Of a DNA stretch of 64,000 bases, positions 1 through 11,869 are shown one piece after another. The number at the start of each line of letters is the position of its first letter. Position 1 is the stretch's first letter. The translations under genes and the position numbers were made by a program. The stretch is from Eulemur rufifrons (lineage: Eukaryota; Chordata; Mammalia; Primates; Lemuridae). Location of the stretch: positions 48,963,501-49,027,500 of the forward strand of contig NC_090990.1 in the NCBI RefSeq assembly GCF_041146395.1, given 5' to 3'. The notes beneath the pieces are model-generated. The model was given only the letters and a program-made list of their open reading frames with translations, made no database searches and was not told the DNA's origin.

Positions 1-255
1 CGTTCTCCAGTCTCCCAGGACTGCCCTGCCAGGAATGCTTACCTTTGTAGGCTTTGTGGATGTGCTTTTAAAGGTGGAGTAGTGAGTCCTTCATACTAAA
101 AGCCATTTTTAAGTAGTTCAGAGGCCTTCCCAGAAGGAGGCAAGAGAGATGGATGGTTCTAGCTATCCCCAGTTTACGAGGAGTCTGGCTTCCAAAGCTC
201 ATTTCAGAGTCTGTTGTTTGGAACAACATTCACCTTGGGGTGGGGTGGGGGGAGG

Positions 256-266
256 TTTATAAAAGC
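256..266 (+). promoter_or_regulatory. TATA-box-like motif after G-rich tract (weak)
   Basis: TTTATAAAAG follows directly after a GGGGTGGGG-rich stretch (237-255). The combination resembles a TATA core promoter, but no exon, ORF or CpG island follows, and AT-rich genomes produce this motif by chance. Confidence 0.15.
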
Positions 267-304
267 AGACCCAGTTCTCAGGCCAACTCACAAAAGCTTT
301 TTTA

Positions 305-475
305 GAGAAACTTGGATTTTAGTCCAAGCTCTTTCACTATCCTTCTGAGCCTCAGGTTTCTCACTGTAAAAACTGGGGCTATGTCCACAGTTACTGCAGA
401 GTTAAGAGGTAGGGTCTGTGAGAATGTTTAGCACAATGCCTGATGCCAGAAGTCTCAGTAAGCTTTTTCTTTGTG
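305..475 (+). mobile_element. MIR SINE fragment
   Basis: GAGCCTCAGGTTTCTCACTG, then a TGTAAAA-like stretch and AGCACAATGCCTG, match the core and 3' part of MIR in sense orientation. Old and diverged. Confidence 0.7.
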
Positions 476-479
476 TGAA

Positions 480-1445
480 GAGAAATGTTGCTGGGTCTTC
501 AGAATTTTATGCTCCACCCTCACTTCTAGGTTTTGAGTTGCCAAAAGAGGTCTGGGTATGTAGGCATGGCAAATGAGGAAGATGAATCTCCCATGTTATT
601 ACGGGCAAGGAAAAGGGAAGTGTTACAATATTATAAGCTGCTATGTATTGAACATTTACTATGCACTGCATACCATGCTAAGCACAGGTTAAGTATTGGC
701 TATTGTTACTTAACTCAGACATGCCCCAGTGGACCATGCTGGTTGCAAAAATGTCTGTTCCTAATTGTCTTGGCCAAAGGGAGTGGTACAAAGGTAACTA
801 ATTGCCTTGGCTGAAGGTCCAAATAGCTCTGCCTTGGCCCTTGCCCACTTCCCAGTTCTTTCAACTTAGCCCCTGTCCATCGATCAAGTATAACTATTTG
901 GGGACATTTTTGTCTGTCACTAAGCCGTTTCAGCCAAAAGGAAGATATTCTCGAATTCCCAAAGGGCAGAAGCAGCCCTCTCTGTGGTAGCACGAGTCTG
1001 ACTGGGCATGGTTTCCTCTTGAAATGTCTCTCTGTGATGTTGTAACTTAAAAGATGGAGGGCTGTTTGATCCAAGCCCAGGATTTGTTGGCTACAGGGTT
1101 TTTGTTAATAGAAAACACTCATGCACCTCTAGGGGGGAGAAATTAAAGCACATACTTCTTCCTCTTTGACCTTTGAACCCTTGCCATTTACATCAAACAC
1201 TTTCTGGAAGAGAAGGCTAAATTAATAATCTGTGATAGCTCGCTCTCTAACAAGCCTCGCTTTAAACTTGGCATTTTCTCCTCAAGCTGATGAGTTTCCA
1301 TCCTCTCAGAAGCTGTGTGTGCCCTTCAGACATCTGAGGGGAGGGAAGGTGTTTTGTGGGGGGGGTGCGATGCTTTGCTAACCCCACGTTCCCCATCCCG
1401 TGAGTTTCAGAAACGTCTTGCCTTTCAAGAACAATTACAAAGTTG
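480..1445. other. Unique non-coding DNA
   Basis: No gene, RNA or clear repeat seen. The short open frames at 533-814 and 715-1074 overlap on opposite strands, resemble nothing I know and have no splice or start context. Confidence 0.6.
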
Positions 1446-1449
1446 TACA

Positions 1450-1560
1450 AAGGCCACATGACTTGGCTTCAACAAGCCTCAATTTCTTTATCTGTAAAAT
1501 AGAGATTTTACCCTTACCTAAGGGTTGTGGTGAAGACCAAAAGCAAGAATTTGTACAAAA
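1450..1560 (+). mobile_element. MIR SINE fragment
   Basis: Contains CACATGACTTGGCTTC, then a CCTCAATTTCTTTATCTGTA-like core and GGTTGTGGTGAAGA, matching the MIR core in sense orientation. Confidence 0.7.
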
Positions 1561-1569
1561 GTGCTCTGT

Positions 1570-2016
1570 ATCATGCTTTTCAGTTATGACCTTTTTATTC
1601 TCAGGAGAGGTCAGCGAATGGTGGTGGGGATGTAGGTGCAGAGCCACATTTTCTTTCAAAAGATAGGACGGAAAGCTCGTGCTCTTTCATTGTCAGTAAA
1701 CCTTCAACCCTATGGTGTCCTCTTGTAAAAAAGAAACCAAAAGATAAAATCTAGAAAAACTTTGCTTAAATAAGATTTTAAAAGTAAATAAATAATTAAA
1801 CCTGTCTTATGATGAAGAGACTAGTATGATATGATTGTAATATTAATAATGTTTTAAATGTGTTACCCTGCTTTAGGGCTTGGGTGGGGGTTTCTCTCAA
1901 ATGGTCCAAACTTTAAATGTTCAATCCATGAATGTCAAGGTCCCTCTAGATAGTAACCTAGAGCAGTGGGAAAAGAAATACCTTTTTTCAAGGACCGCTT
2001 CCTCTCCCTCTCTCTT

Positions 2017-2047
<31 letters not shown>

Positions 2048-2925
2048 AATTAATAGTGAGACACTACTTTTTCTGTGTTGAAATCATATGCTCCACTTGA
2101 TTTCCTTAAAAGATCTTTCATTAGTTTTCTTTCTTGACTAAAGAAACTCTGGAACTCCCCTAAATATTTCTCCATGAATTTAAAAAGATAGTGTTTTGTT
2201 GTTTTGTTGTTGTTTTTTTTTTTTTTAAAGAAGTTTGGAATAAAAGATGAGGAAAAAAGATTATATTTTCATCTAGGTAACATGATTCATTTGGAAATAG
2301 AGGTTTGAAGAGGATATTCTATACCTGCACTATAAACAACCTATATTTGGAGATGTTTCATCCTTAGTGAAACGCCACTGGAATTCTCTGTTGCTTGAGG
2401 AATAAGGGCATTTTTATAACCTGAGAAAAAATATTGGGAAGTTAAGCCTTTATTCTGATAGCATGGAGTTGGGTTCTCCCATTTTTTCTTAGAACAAGCC
2501 TTTGGGCAGCAGCTCTGGGCTTCGTGTCCTCTTTTCCAGCCTTTGTATGTCCATTAGTGCCACTGGACACCACCACACGGATCCCGGCTGCAGATCTCTC
2601 CAAGCCAGTGGAGTTTTCCTGCTCACCACCTTTCTTCTGGGAGGTATACCCTCCCTGCTCTGAAATCCTCCTTCATGTGCCGCACAGAAACAATAAGCTA
2701 CTTTTTAGTGAGATGCTCTCAGGTCTCCAGTGGCGCTGTGCTGTTTACTTATCTTTAGAGTGAACTGTTAGTGTAAAAGACTGCGCTGCCATTGGGACTT
2801 CAGGGTGTATCATCCAGTCATTTGTCTTCTGGCACCAAGGCCATCATCAGGTCCATCTGTTGTTAGTTTAATACCGGTGAGTCATGGAAGGCATTGTGAT
2901 GTGAAGAGAACATTGGTTTATCCTA
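1570..2925. other. Unique AT-rich DNA with A and T tracts
   Basis: No gene seen. It holds a 23-A tract at about 2017-2039 and a T-rich tract with GTT units at about 2194-2227. Neither is attached to a recognisable retroelement body. Confidence 0.6.
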
Positions 2926-2929
2926 AGGA

Positions 2930-3200
2930 TTCAGCTCTAGTATCACCTTCTCTAGAAAGATGTTTCTGTTTGCTTAGACCTAAGCCTGGGTTGCCCTTGT
3001 GAGCTACTTAGAAGTCTGCTTTCCCTAAGACCTCAACACCTTCAATAGTGCCCAGGACAATAGTAGGCCCTTGGTAAGTGCTGAATGAATGAATTTGGAA
3101 GCAAAGACTTGGAGCTCCACCTAATCTCTCTGGGTCTCTTTCCTCATCTGTAATGTGGGGAGAAATAATATGTACTTTACAGAGCTGTTATATGAAACGA
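2930..3200 (+). mobile_element. L2-like LINE fragment followed by MIR fragment
   Basis: 2930-3095 resembles the L2 3' end (short-protein-like pyrimidine-rich sequence, CCCAGGACAATAGTAGG, then TGAATGAATGAA). 3105-3200 resembles the MIR core (CTCTCTGGGTCTCTTTCCTC, then ATCTGTAATGTGGGG). Confidence 0.6.
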
Positions 3201-3204
3201 GGTG

Positions 3205-4780
3205 TCTCTAAAATCCCCCTGTGAACTATGAAATAATTTGCATATCTTATTATAAGGGGTTGGAAATACTTTTTGAATGAAAGATTTCTTGTTTTGTCTT
3301 TTAGATAGCTAGGTAAACAAAAGGAGATTCCATTTATGTTTATGGGTGAACTTGCTCTTTGTGCAACTTTCATTTTCTCCAGAAGGAAGTAATCATGAAG
3401 AAATAATGAGATGAAAAGCTTTAATCATTCATGAAGCCATTGATGGCGCATGAGTGGTTTAATAACTTAAATGTATAGTTGAGCACCTGACTTACATATT
3501 CTGAGAAAATGTGTCCTACGTTTTATTGGAAAATTACTTGTTATATTTTGTACTTCCTACTTACAAAGATTTGAAGAATAGTGTGAAAAGTGCATATCAC
3601 CATGCAGGGAATTGTTATTCCTCTTTTTTCATGACTTCTAAATAGGAAGGAGTATTTTGAAAGTGGCCCATGGCTGGGTAGTATGAGAATGCAAGTGTAG
3701 TAAAAGAATTGTACAGATACCAACTGGCTCAACCCAGGGGTTGCAGCGGCCTCATTGGACAGTTTTGTCTATACCTTCTTTTCCCCTGGGAATTACCAAG
3801 GAGAGGGGAGGCCCCCTGCCACTAATTTTAAATCCTCCCTCCTCCCTGCCACACACACCTTTTCTCCTCCCTGCAGTGGATTTACACACATTTTTGTGGG
3901 GCTGATTTAGTGAGCTCGTGGTCCTCGTAATCTCCTTATAGAAGTGTATGCACATTAAGGGGACCTATTTAATAGACACGGCCGCTTCTGTGAAAGAATG
4001 CTTTGTGGAAGGGAGCTTTTGTGTATTTCCCCCCTCTCAGCAGTTCCTGGGGCGCTTCTCCAGTCTCCAGGACACCGAATGGACCTGCCCCAGAATAATG
4101 GGAGGAGGCCAGCGCTGGGATGTGGAGACTGTGGTGTTGGCACTCCAGAGCAGGGCATCTTAACATTTTCCCTTCTTCTTACTCCCAGCTGGGGACTTTG
4201 CATTTGCAATGAGGGCCTCCCTACCCTGAGCTCCAGTGAAAGTGGATCACTTTAAGCCTGCAACAATGGCAGCTTCTTATCCTCTTAGTTAATGCTTTAG
4301 ATAACTTTTCTTTCAGACCAGGTAGGGACATGTAAAGTGGGACTGTGGCTCTGGCTTTGCCTGGTAAAACACATAAAATTTTCTCATCTTTTCTCACCAT
4401 CTTTTTTCCCCTTGCTTTCTCTTAATTTGAAAGAAATTTTTACATTGATATATGTGGACAAGTCAAGCTGTGTTAGTGACATATAATGAACAGTTGTCAC
4501 AGACGGGATTCACTTATAAAGGATAGCCATTCTTGAGTTCAACATCTCAAAGCTTTGTTAGGGAAAGGATGTACACTTTCTTTTTCTTCAAATTTAATTT
4601 GCAAGTTCCAATCTAGAATTTAACCAAGTAGAAGCTGCTTTTATTCACTACCTGTTACCTACCAGTGAAACTACAAGGATTATGCCTGATAAGATTCCTT
4701 AAATTGCAAGGAAAGAAAAAAACAAAAACCTCCTAAGGACAACATTTTGTTGGTAAGTAGGACTTAGAATAGTGCTCACT
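3205..4780. other. Unique non-coding DNA
   Basis: No gene or assignable repeat seen. Overlapping short frames at 3948-4255 on both strands lie in a slightly GC-richer stretch and look like chance. Confidence 0.55.
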
Positions 4781-4784
4781 TTGG

Positions 4785-4945
4785 GGGGCATCTTTTATGT
4801 GCCAGGCATTATGCTAAGGCTTTCTCTATTTCTAATGCAGACAGCTACTAACTTTAGAAAGAGTAAATGACTTATCTAAGATTTGAAAGTCACAAAATGG
4901 TAGAGGTGGGATTCAAACCCATGTCAGCTTCTGCCTGAGCACTTA
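4785..4945 (-). mobile_element. MIR SINE fragment (antisense)
   Basis: ATGTGCCAGGCATTATGCTA, then AAATGACTTATCTAAGATTT and GGGATTCAAACCCATGTCAG, are the reverse complement of MIR, including its tRNA-related head. Confidence 0.75.
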
Positions 4946-6657
4946 GGTTAATTACATTAATTGATTCAATATTTAATAACCCCTGTAATATTTGCTGTCT
5001 GCATAAATCTTGTTTCTTTGTGTAGAATCCTCTAGAGTGTAAGGGCATGGGTTGAGAGAAACTGGTAGTAGCGTAGCTCAGTTCACAGGAAATGCTGTAC
5101 AGATACAATGACTGAAAACACATTTGTTTAGATCATTCCTCTGTCCCGAGTAGGCATGTATGGGAACCACCTCTTCACCCTGCTCAGAGAGAACAGAATG
5201 TACGTAGAAGGAATTTGAAAACTGGAAATGAATGCAAATGTAAAATATTATTGTCATCATTATTAGGTTAAAAAAAAAAGGAAAGGAAAGAAAATCTGAG
5301 AACAGAATGCTCTAAATTCCAATCTCAGATAAGTCTTATTACAGTATACAGTGTGTTTCTTATATTCTGGAATTCCTTCCTGATGTGTTAGGAAAAGCTC
5401 TCCCATGTAATCTAAGTTTATTTCTTCTTGACCATCTCTGTTGAAACAGTGTGGCTACTGTTATTGTCTCTTCTTATGTACTTGAAAAACTCTTATCTTC
5501 CAAGTGATTTACCACACAGAAGGGTGTATCCTCAGCCTACTTGGTCTGACTGCCTGGATTGAGGTTGGTGGATGGATTTTGTCCTCTCTTGTTGATTGGG
5601 AGAGAGATGGAAAGATAAGATATGCATGGACAGAAAAGATGCAATACAGTGCCCTTTTTATTTGACTCAGAGCTAAGAAAATTACCCACCCCCCCTTGAT
5701 ACTTTTTGAACCTGAGTTGCTATAATGAGTTTTCAAAGGGCCCCCAGCACCAAAGTCCTCAAATTTCTCCATCTCAGCCTACTTGTTTTTCCACAAACTT
5801 ATGGCTGTATCTCCTTTCTCCATTTCTTCCCAGGTTTATCTTTCACAAGGAAATAGAACAAAACTTGGAATATCTAATCCATTAAAAGAAAAAAGAACAT
5901 GTATGGACTTCTCTCCCTCTTTGTTGGCTGGGACCTTGGTAGCTGTATTTTAGTTTTGCTATATATGTTTGAATAGCTTTGAATGTACTGCCAAAGGCAA
6001 GAGGGCACTTAAAACCTTTGCATTTTATAACGATTTGTTTGCCAAGCTGGCCCATGTCCCAGACAGTGTGCATCCTAGAACATGGGTGGTGGTGAAAGTG
6101 ACTTGATTTTTAGTGCTTGTTTGAACTACATTCAGACCTCTCCTTTGAAAATATGTGGTATATTTCACTTCTGGTAGTAGGCTCAAGATTCTAGAAGGAT
6201 GTCACATTGTGCAAAATTGCCCTACCTTAGTCTTACTGAAAATATTTTGGTTGCTTTTTAGCTTATTAGCAGTAGCAGTAGTATTCAAGTTTAGCCAACC
6301 TAGAATATTTAAGAGATGATATGCTGGAGAGTCAAGAAAAATCTAGTCACCTTGAGGTAGGGAATAATAATCGAAATATGATGGGGGCTTTGAGCTAATC
6401 ACTAACCATCTCCGTGCTACAGTTTCCTCTTGTAATCTACTAAACACCCTTCTTTGAATATTCTAGGATTATGTGCTGACTCAAATTTTCGTCTTTTGTA
6501 GCCAAAGGCATCACATTTAAAGTTCTTAATATACTTGAAAATTACACCTTGCAAAATTCACTGACTTTGGGTGAAAACAGAGTGGACTATGGTTTCAATC
6601 CTTGTTCTACCTAACAAGGATCTTACTAGTTGAGATGATGTGCTGGGAATTGAGAAC
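4946..6657. other. Unique AT-rich non-coding DNA
   Basis: Nothing assignable: no splice-flanked open frame, RNA gene or clear repeat. Short frames at 5509-5772 (-) and 5882-6073 (-) have no support. Confidence 0.55.
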
Positions 6658-6672
6658 AAGAATCTGTGAGAG

Positions 6673-7010
6673 GGCCGGGCGCGGTGGCTCACGCCTGTAA
6701 TCCTAGCACTCTGGGAGGCCGAGGCGGGTGGATTGCTCAAGGTCAGGAGTTCGAGACCAGCCTGAGCGAGACCCCGTCTCTACTAAAAATAGAAAGACAT
6801 TATATGGACACCTAAAACTCTATATAGAAAAAATTAGCCGGGCATAGTGGCGCATGCCTGTAGTCCCAGCTACTCGGGAGGCTGAGGCAGTAGGATCGCT
6901 TAAGCCCAGGAGTTTGAGGTTGCTGTGAGCTAAGCTGACGCCACGGCACTCACTCTAGCCTGGGCAACAAAGTGAGACTCTGTCTCAACAAAAAAAAAAA
7001 AAAAAAAAAA
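6673..7010 (+). mobile_element. Alu SINE, strepsirrhine type, full length
   Basis: Starts GGCCGGGCGCGGTGGCTCAC and ends in a long A-tail. The linker between the monomers carries a TATGGACACCTAAAACTC-like insert and the right arm reads GGTTGCTGTGAGCTAAGCTG, both typical of lemur/loris Alus rather than monkey or ape Alus. It is flanked by perfect 15-bp target-site duplications at 6658-6672 and 7009-7023 (AAGAATCTGTGAGAG), so it is a well-preserved, fairly young L1-driven insertion. The Pol III box A region (GGTGGCTCACGCC) is intact. Confidence 0.95.
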
Positions 7011-7023
7011 GAATCTGTGAGAG

Positions 7024-7945
7024 AGATGAAATGAGTCAGTCACTTCCAGGTGAGCCAAACTGGGAAGGCTTTATTTATGGGTCAATTTATGGGTCAGTGA
7101 AATCACATGACATAGACTACCTTCCTACAGCATAGTTGTGCATGGAAGCCCAATTTCCTGAAAACCTAGATTTTCCTTAGAAGTTGCCTCAAAGCCTTAA
7201 CAAAAAAAAAAAAAAAAAAAATGAGCTTTGCCTAAGTGGTTTCCTGTCCTTAAGGTTTCCATGGAAAGAACATTTTCAAGATTAAAGGACTCTAGCTGTC
7301 ATTTTTTAACCCAAGGGGTCTTAAGATTATGTTTCAAAGCAGGGTGGGAATTTAGTCCTTTTTTTTTTTTTTTTAAAAATCATGTTTACTTTTTCTTCAA
7401 AAATGTAGGGTAATCAGCCTATTGGCTACTGATTATTTATTAGCTTTCCAGTAAAGAGTGAGAAAGAGAAATAGTCTGATTTTACGGTTCCTCTCTCCCC
7501 AAAATGAAAGCAGAGCTTTTTTCTGTCGGCCAATAATGCAGGGCTTTGGTCAGCAGTGATCCTGTGAGTATGCATTCATTCAGCCAATATTTTTTTTAGT
7601 CCCTACTATGTGCTTTGGGTGGTTTAAGGGTAGACATAGAAGAGGACACAGGCCCTCCATCTGCTTCCTGTGCTAGTAGGCTGGGGGGAATCTAAGAGCC
7701 CTTCCTAGTTTTGAAGTTTTACTTCTGACTAGTTGGCAAGGAAAGTAGGGAAGGACAGAGGAGATACTTAGGAAGAATAAAGAGGTTTGAAAGCCTGGTG
7801 AAATGAACGTGATGGTTATGAGAACCAAGGCTATTTGGACTCATAGTTCAGGAAAAAATATCTGAGAGAGAACCAGGAATCGGCAGACAGGAAATCCTGA
7901 TTTATTCTCTTGCTTATCAGGGGCCAAGACTGAGCATAGACTAGA
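7024..7945. other. Unique DNA with poly-A and poly-T tracts
   Basis: Contains an A-tract at about 7201-7220 and a T-tract at about 7359-7374. No gene seen. A small direct duplication of TTTATGGGTCA occurs at 7072-7098. Confidence 0.55.
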
Positions 7946-7949
7946 TGTC

Positions 7950-8045
7950 AGACTCTTTGACAGGCCTTCAGGCATTCCTCCTTTCTCTGAAAACCTTCCC
8001 TGATTCTTCTAACCTTGGAGGACAGACACAACAGTGGTGTACACT
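7950..8045 (+). mobile_element. L2-like LINE fragment (short)
   Basis: CAGGCATTCCTCCTTTCTCT, then AAACCTTCCCTGATTCTTCT, resemble the L2 3' region. Short and diverged. Confidence 0.4.
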
Positions 8046-8049
8046 CATG

Positions 8050-9395
8050 GAGCTCATAGACAGTTAAACAAGTGGTTAAGCGTACCTTGGAGTGGACTGC
8101 CAGAGAGAAAGCACAGGGGACTCACAATAGCATATGCAAACTGACGAGTGCACCTTATAAAATCATGTATGCACAGTACCAAATACAGTGCCAGGCACAG
8201 CACCATGGGTCAGTACATGGGAACTATTTATTTCTCCTCTTTATTTTTCCCTACTTGAAACTGAAATACTCTTTGTTTCATAAAATATTCAGTTTAAATC
8301 TGTATATGATTATATTCCTATAGCAATACTTTATATTCCCTTTTATGGTTGCCTTCCTGAGATTTCTAAAGTTTACTGATTCTTTGCTTTTGTGTGAAAA
8401 GGTGCCTTCAAGGTTAATTTCCTCATTTTAAAGAAGAGGATTCTGAACTCAGAGCAGTGCAGCAGCTTCTTGTCCACATTTGCTAAAATCGTTGGTGATA
8501 AGGCCTCGATGAAAAGCCCAGTCTCCTGACTTCTGACCAAGTGGCACTTCTACCACAGTATAGCATCTCTCACTATTTAAAATGGGAAACAAGATTGAGT
8601 CTCAGGCCTCAACTTTTGGTTTTCAAGTCTTGCCTTCAGAGTCTGTTGCTTAATTTCAATTACCTTCCTGATTCTCTGCTCTCTTGTCTCCCTGTCAGGA
8701 CTGAGAGCTAGAGCTCATTGTCTACTGTGTCTCATTTTTCTTGAGTAAGGTGGTGACTACCATGCTGGGCTGATTTGACTGTTTCCCCTGGTGAGATACC
8801 ACAAAGAGGACAATAATGGTTTATTTTAATGTACATTGATCAATTTCCTTTGTTTGCAACTTGTAGAATGGAGGAACATCTAAAAAGTATGAATTATTTC
8901 AGCCTTGTTTTACCTAACCTTCATGGGCTTATTAGTTAGGGTATACATTCCTGGTAAGTTCCGTATCAGCAATCTCCAGGTGTCTTCATGTTTCTTGAAG
9001 TCATGACAAGCCTCTGGACACAGTGTTTTACCAGTTGCTTTTTACAACTGCTGGTCAATTTTCCCAGGCTGGATGATGTTTGTGATGTCACAGGACTTGA
9101 CCAGTGTCTTAGTACGGGCTGATTATCAGCAGTTTTCTTAACCACTGCCTTGAAGTCACCTAAGCCTCCATAAAATTGCATTCTAACAACCGGAACAATA
9201 GTCTTCCTTATTCACTTGCAACCATGTTCAGAACTGTTGGTGGGTATACAAAATAAGTGACAGAAACTCAGTGGCAGAAGAAAAGCCAGAAAGGAGAGAC
9301 CCACGTGTACTGCAAAACATGCAAGTCTAGAGAGCCCAGTAGAACTTTCTGCCTGAGAGATGGCAGTATGATTATATTAGTCAGGAGATAGTAAA
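8050..9395. other. Unique non-coding DNA
   Basis: No supported gene. The - strand frame at 8966-9181 is open for 71 codons, and a second - strand frame over the same DNA also reads protein-like with one stop, but I recognise no family. Confidence 0.5.
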
Positions 9396-9398
9396 ACC

Positions 9399-9853
9399 CA
9401 GGGCTTCTTATTCTGGGCTCCACATGATTCAGGAAGCCCATGGACTTGAGGAGGAAAACAAAATCATAACACAAACCTCTAACTAAAATTTATCATTTCT
9501 TTCCATTATGAGATAGACAACAGATCCTAAAAGTATTAGCAGTACCTGGAATTTTATTACCGAATCAAATATTTCATATCTGTTTGTAGGTGTCAAAAAT
9601 AATTTGAAATAACATAATCTTCACTACTTTGCAATTACAGTAGTTGTTAGACCCACTGCTAGAGATATTGTTGATTAATATATGCATAATGAAGCACATA
9701 TTACTGTATCTTAACTTTAAAAACCATTTTGTAGTTGGTGTTCTTCACAATCCTATGTGTTTTATGCATTTAAACACGATTCTGAGAGGAGATTCACACA
9801 CTTCACTGCACTGTCCCTGAGCTCTGTGACACAGAAGCAGCTAACAACTCCTG
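9399..9853. mobile_element. hAT-like MITE, about 455 bp
   Basis: The left end CAGGGCTTCTTATTCTGG and the right end CAGCTAACAACTCCTG are imperfect inverted repeats of the CAGGGGTTCTTAACCTGGG type. The interior (ACCTGGAATTTTATTACC, TTTGAAATAACATAATCTTC, TTAACTTTAAAAACCATTTT) follows the order I remember for an old placental MITE family. No transposase is encoded. Confidence 0.65.
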
Positions 9854-10840
9854 GCTGAGGACAGGCTGTGGTAACAAACAAATCCCTACATCTTAGCGAT
9901 TCTGCACATATTTCCGGTTTAGTTAACATCTTCTAAGGATGGCTGTGGCCTTCCTCTATCTTCAGATGTTAGCATCTTAAATTGCGACTTCTAGGTTTGC
10001 CTCAAGAGGGCAAGAGAGGCATGGAGAACTCACCCTCATTCTTGTAGACTTTGGCTGGGTGATGACGCAGGTCACTTCTGATCGCAGCCCATCAGCCATA
10101 TTTGGTCACATGATCCCCAGCTACCTGCAAGGGAGTTGGCCTCTGAGGGAGAGCGCTTGGGAAGTCCAGCAGGCAGCATACATGTGCGTTCCACAGTGGT
10201 GTGCTTTCCATTGGCCAAAAGTGTTCAGCTTTGTTTCTTCAACATTGAAGATGCCTAATAAATATCTACGTTCTAAATAGTGTCCTTGATTAGGCATGCA
10301 GACAAAACAAATGAAACTCAGAATAGAAATTTTATAAAATCCCTATTGAAGTTCGTACACTAATTGTAAGAATTAATCTATTGCTGTGTAGATAGTAAGA
10401 GTTTATTACAATTCTTCTGTATTTAAGCCACTGTTTACAAATGAAGATTCTCTCTAATGTCCTCCTGTATTTTTTAATAAGTAAAGAATAAATAAAGAGA
10501 AAAATACAATGAGCTTACTACCATTATATTTTTTAGGAAAGAAAATAATAGTCATAGCCAGAATATTAAAATGGTCTTGATATACTGGCTGTATTTCTTG
10601 CCTCTCTTAAGAGTTCACAACCTCTCTTGCTCCATCTTTATTTTATGTATTATTTCTCTTGGGATAAAACCAACTTCACTCATCATGACCAGAGGCCTTC
10701 TAGTATGGTTGGTGGCTGTTTTCTTGGATTTATTTTGGTCTAGGTTCACTACCTCTTTGAACTGATTTACGCCTTTTTGTGTTGATGCCTTCAGCAGTTA
10801 ATTCTGCAGTTAAACTACTTTTTCTGTAAGAAAATACTAT
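9854..10840. other. Unique AT-rich non-coding DNA
   Basis: No gene or assignable repeat. The frame at 10059-10280 ends near a run of AATAAA-like sequence but has no other support. Confidence 0.55.
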
Positions 10841-11092
10841 CTGAATGGTTTCTAGAAATTACTTCCACTTCTGGCAAAAATGGCTTCTGGTGAAATTACT
10901 TCTATTTCTGGTATTTTGTGCACACAAATTCTAAACCATGCTAAGTATAATATTAACATCTTGAAATATTGCCTACCAGTACCTTTCTCCTAAATTTGGG
11001 ACTTTCTGAAAGGCTCAGAAGGATGAGTATTCCAGTTTTCTTGAAGGCTGATGAAAAAGAAATAGAAGTAATTTCCAGTTAGAAACCATCAG
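10841..11092. repeat. Three-copy direct/inverted repeat, possible MITE
   Basis: Two adjacent direct copies, A (10841-10874) and B (10880-10911), share the pattern ATGG[TC]TTCT..GAAATTACTTC. A third copy C lies inverted at 11059-11092. The 17-bp core of B (10892-10908) is a perfect reverse complement of 11059-11075. The outer ends also pair: CTGAATGGTTTCT against AGAAACCATCAG. The arrangement suggests a short non-autonomous DNA transposon whose left end was duplicated. I know no family with these ends. Confidence 0.6.
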
Positions 11093-11803
11093 CTCCATCT
11101 TTTAATAAAACAGCCAGTCTCTTAGGGGCTTAAGTGTAGAGTCAAGCTTGGCCTAGATGCCTCTTTGCTGGCACTGATTAAATAAACACAGTGACTTAGT
11201 GATAGGTAAATGGTCTAGAACTCAGGTGTCATTGCTAAAAGGCATCCTTTTTTTTTCCTTCACTTTCTTCTCTATAGAAACTCTCCAATAGCAAGTTGGA
11301 TATAAGTAACATAAGGCTTAGCTTGCTTTACATAGTATTTAAGGTTTATTTGTTTTTGGATGTTTTCCCAGTTGTTTGTTTTCCTTTCTAAGGCTAAGAA
11401 AAAGAAGGAACACAGATTTTTTTTCCTTGTTTTAAATAGAGAAGACATATAATAACCTAAACAGGAGAGAAAGCATTGCAAGTAGACTCCTTTCCCACAA
11501 TGGTGCTGTGAACTTACACTGTAATGTACACTTCATAGCTGTCTTACTTGAGCAAATCCTCCTGAGCCCTAGAATTGATTTGTTGTATTGCTTCCACATT
11601 TTTTGCCAACAGTTATTTAGACAGAGCTGAAACATATTAAACACTGGTTGAGTTCCCCATTGTCCTGTCTGGCACTCTATTTCCATCCATAATGTACACT
11701 GGTGTACATTAGATCACTAAGGGGCTCATTATTACTGAATTCCAGCCAGGACCTCGTTTCCTAAACACATGTGCCTGCCTGGTATTGCTTGTAGGCTTTA
11801 AAC
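11093..11803. other. Unique non-coding DNA
   Basis: No gene or clear repeat seen. Two overlapping - strand frames (11272-11686) have no splice or start support. Confidence 0.5.
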
Positions 11804-11808
11804 TCTAC

Positions 11809-11839
<31 letters not shown>

Positions 11840-11866
11840 TGTGCGCGCGTGTGCGCAAGCGCATGT
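11804..11866 (+). repeat. (GT)n / (GC-GT) microsatellite
   Basis: About 15 GT units, then GTTTGTGTGCGCGCGTGTGC. Alternating purine-pyrimidine sequence of this kind can adopt Z-DNA and is usually length-polymorphic. Confidence 0.95.
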
Positions 11867-11869
11867 TTC

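Noticed and set aside
2017..2039. 23-A tract as a retrocopy tail
   Set aside because: No retroelement or gene-like body and no target duplication found beside it.
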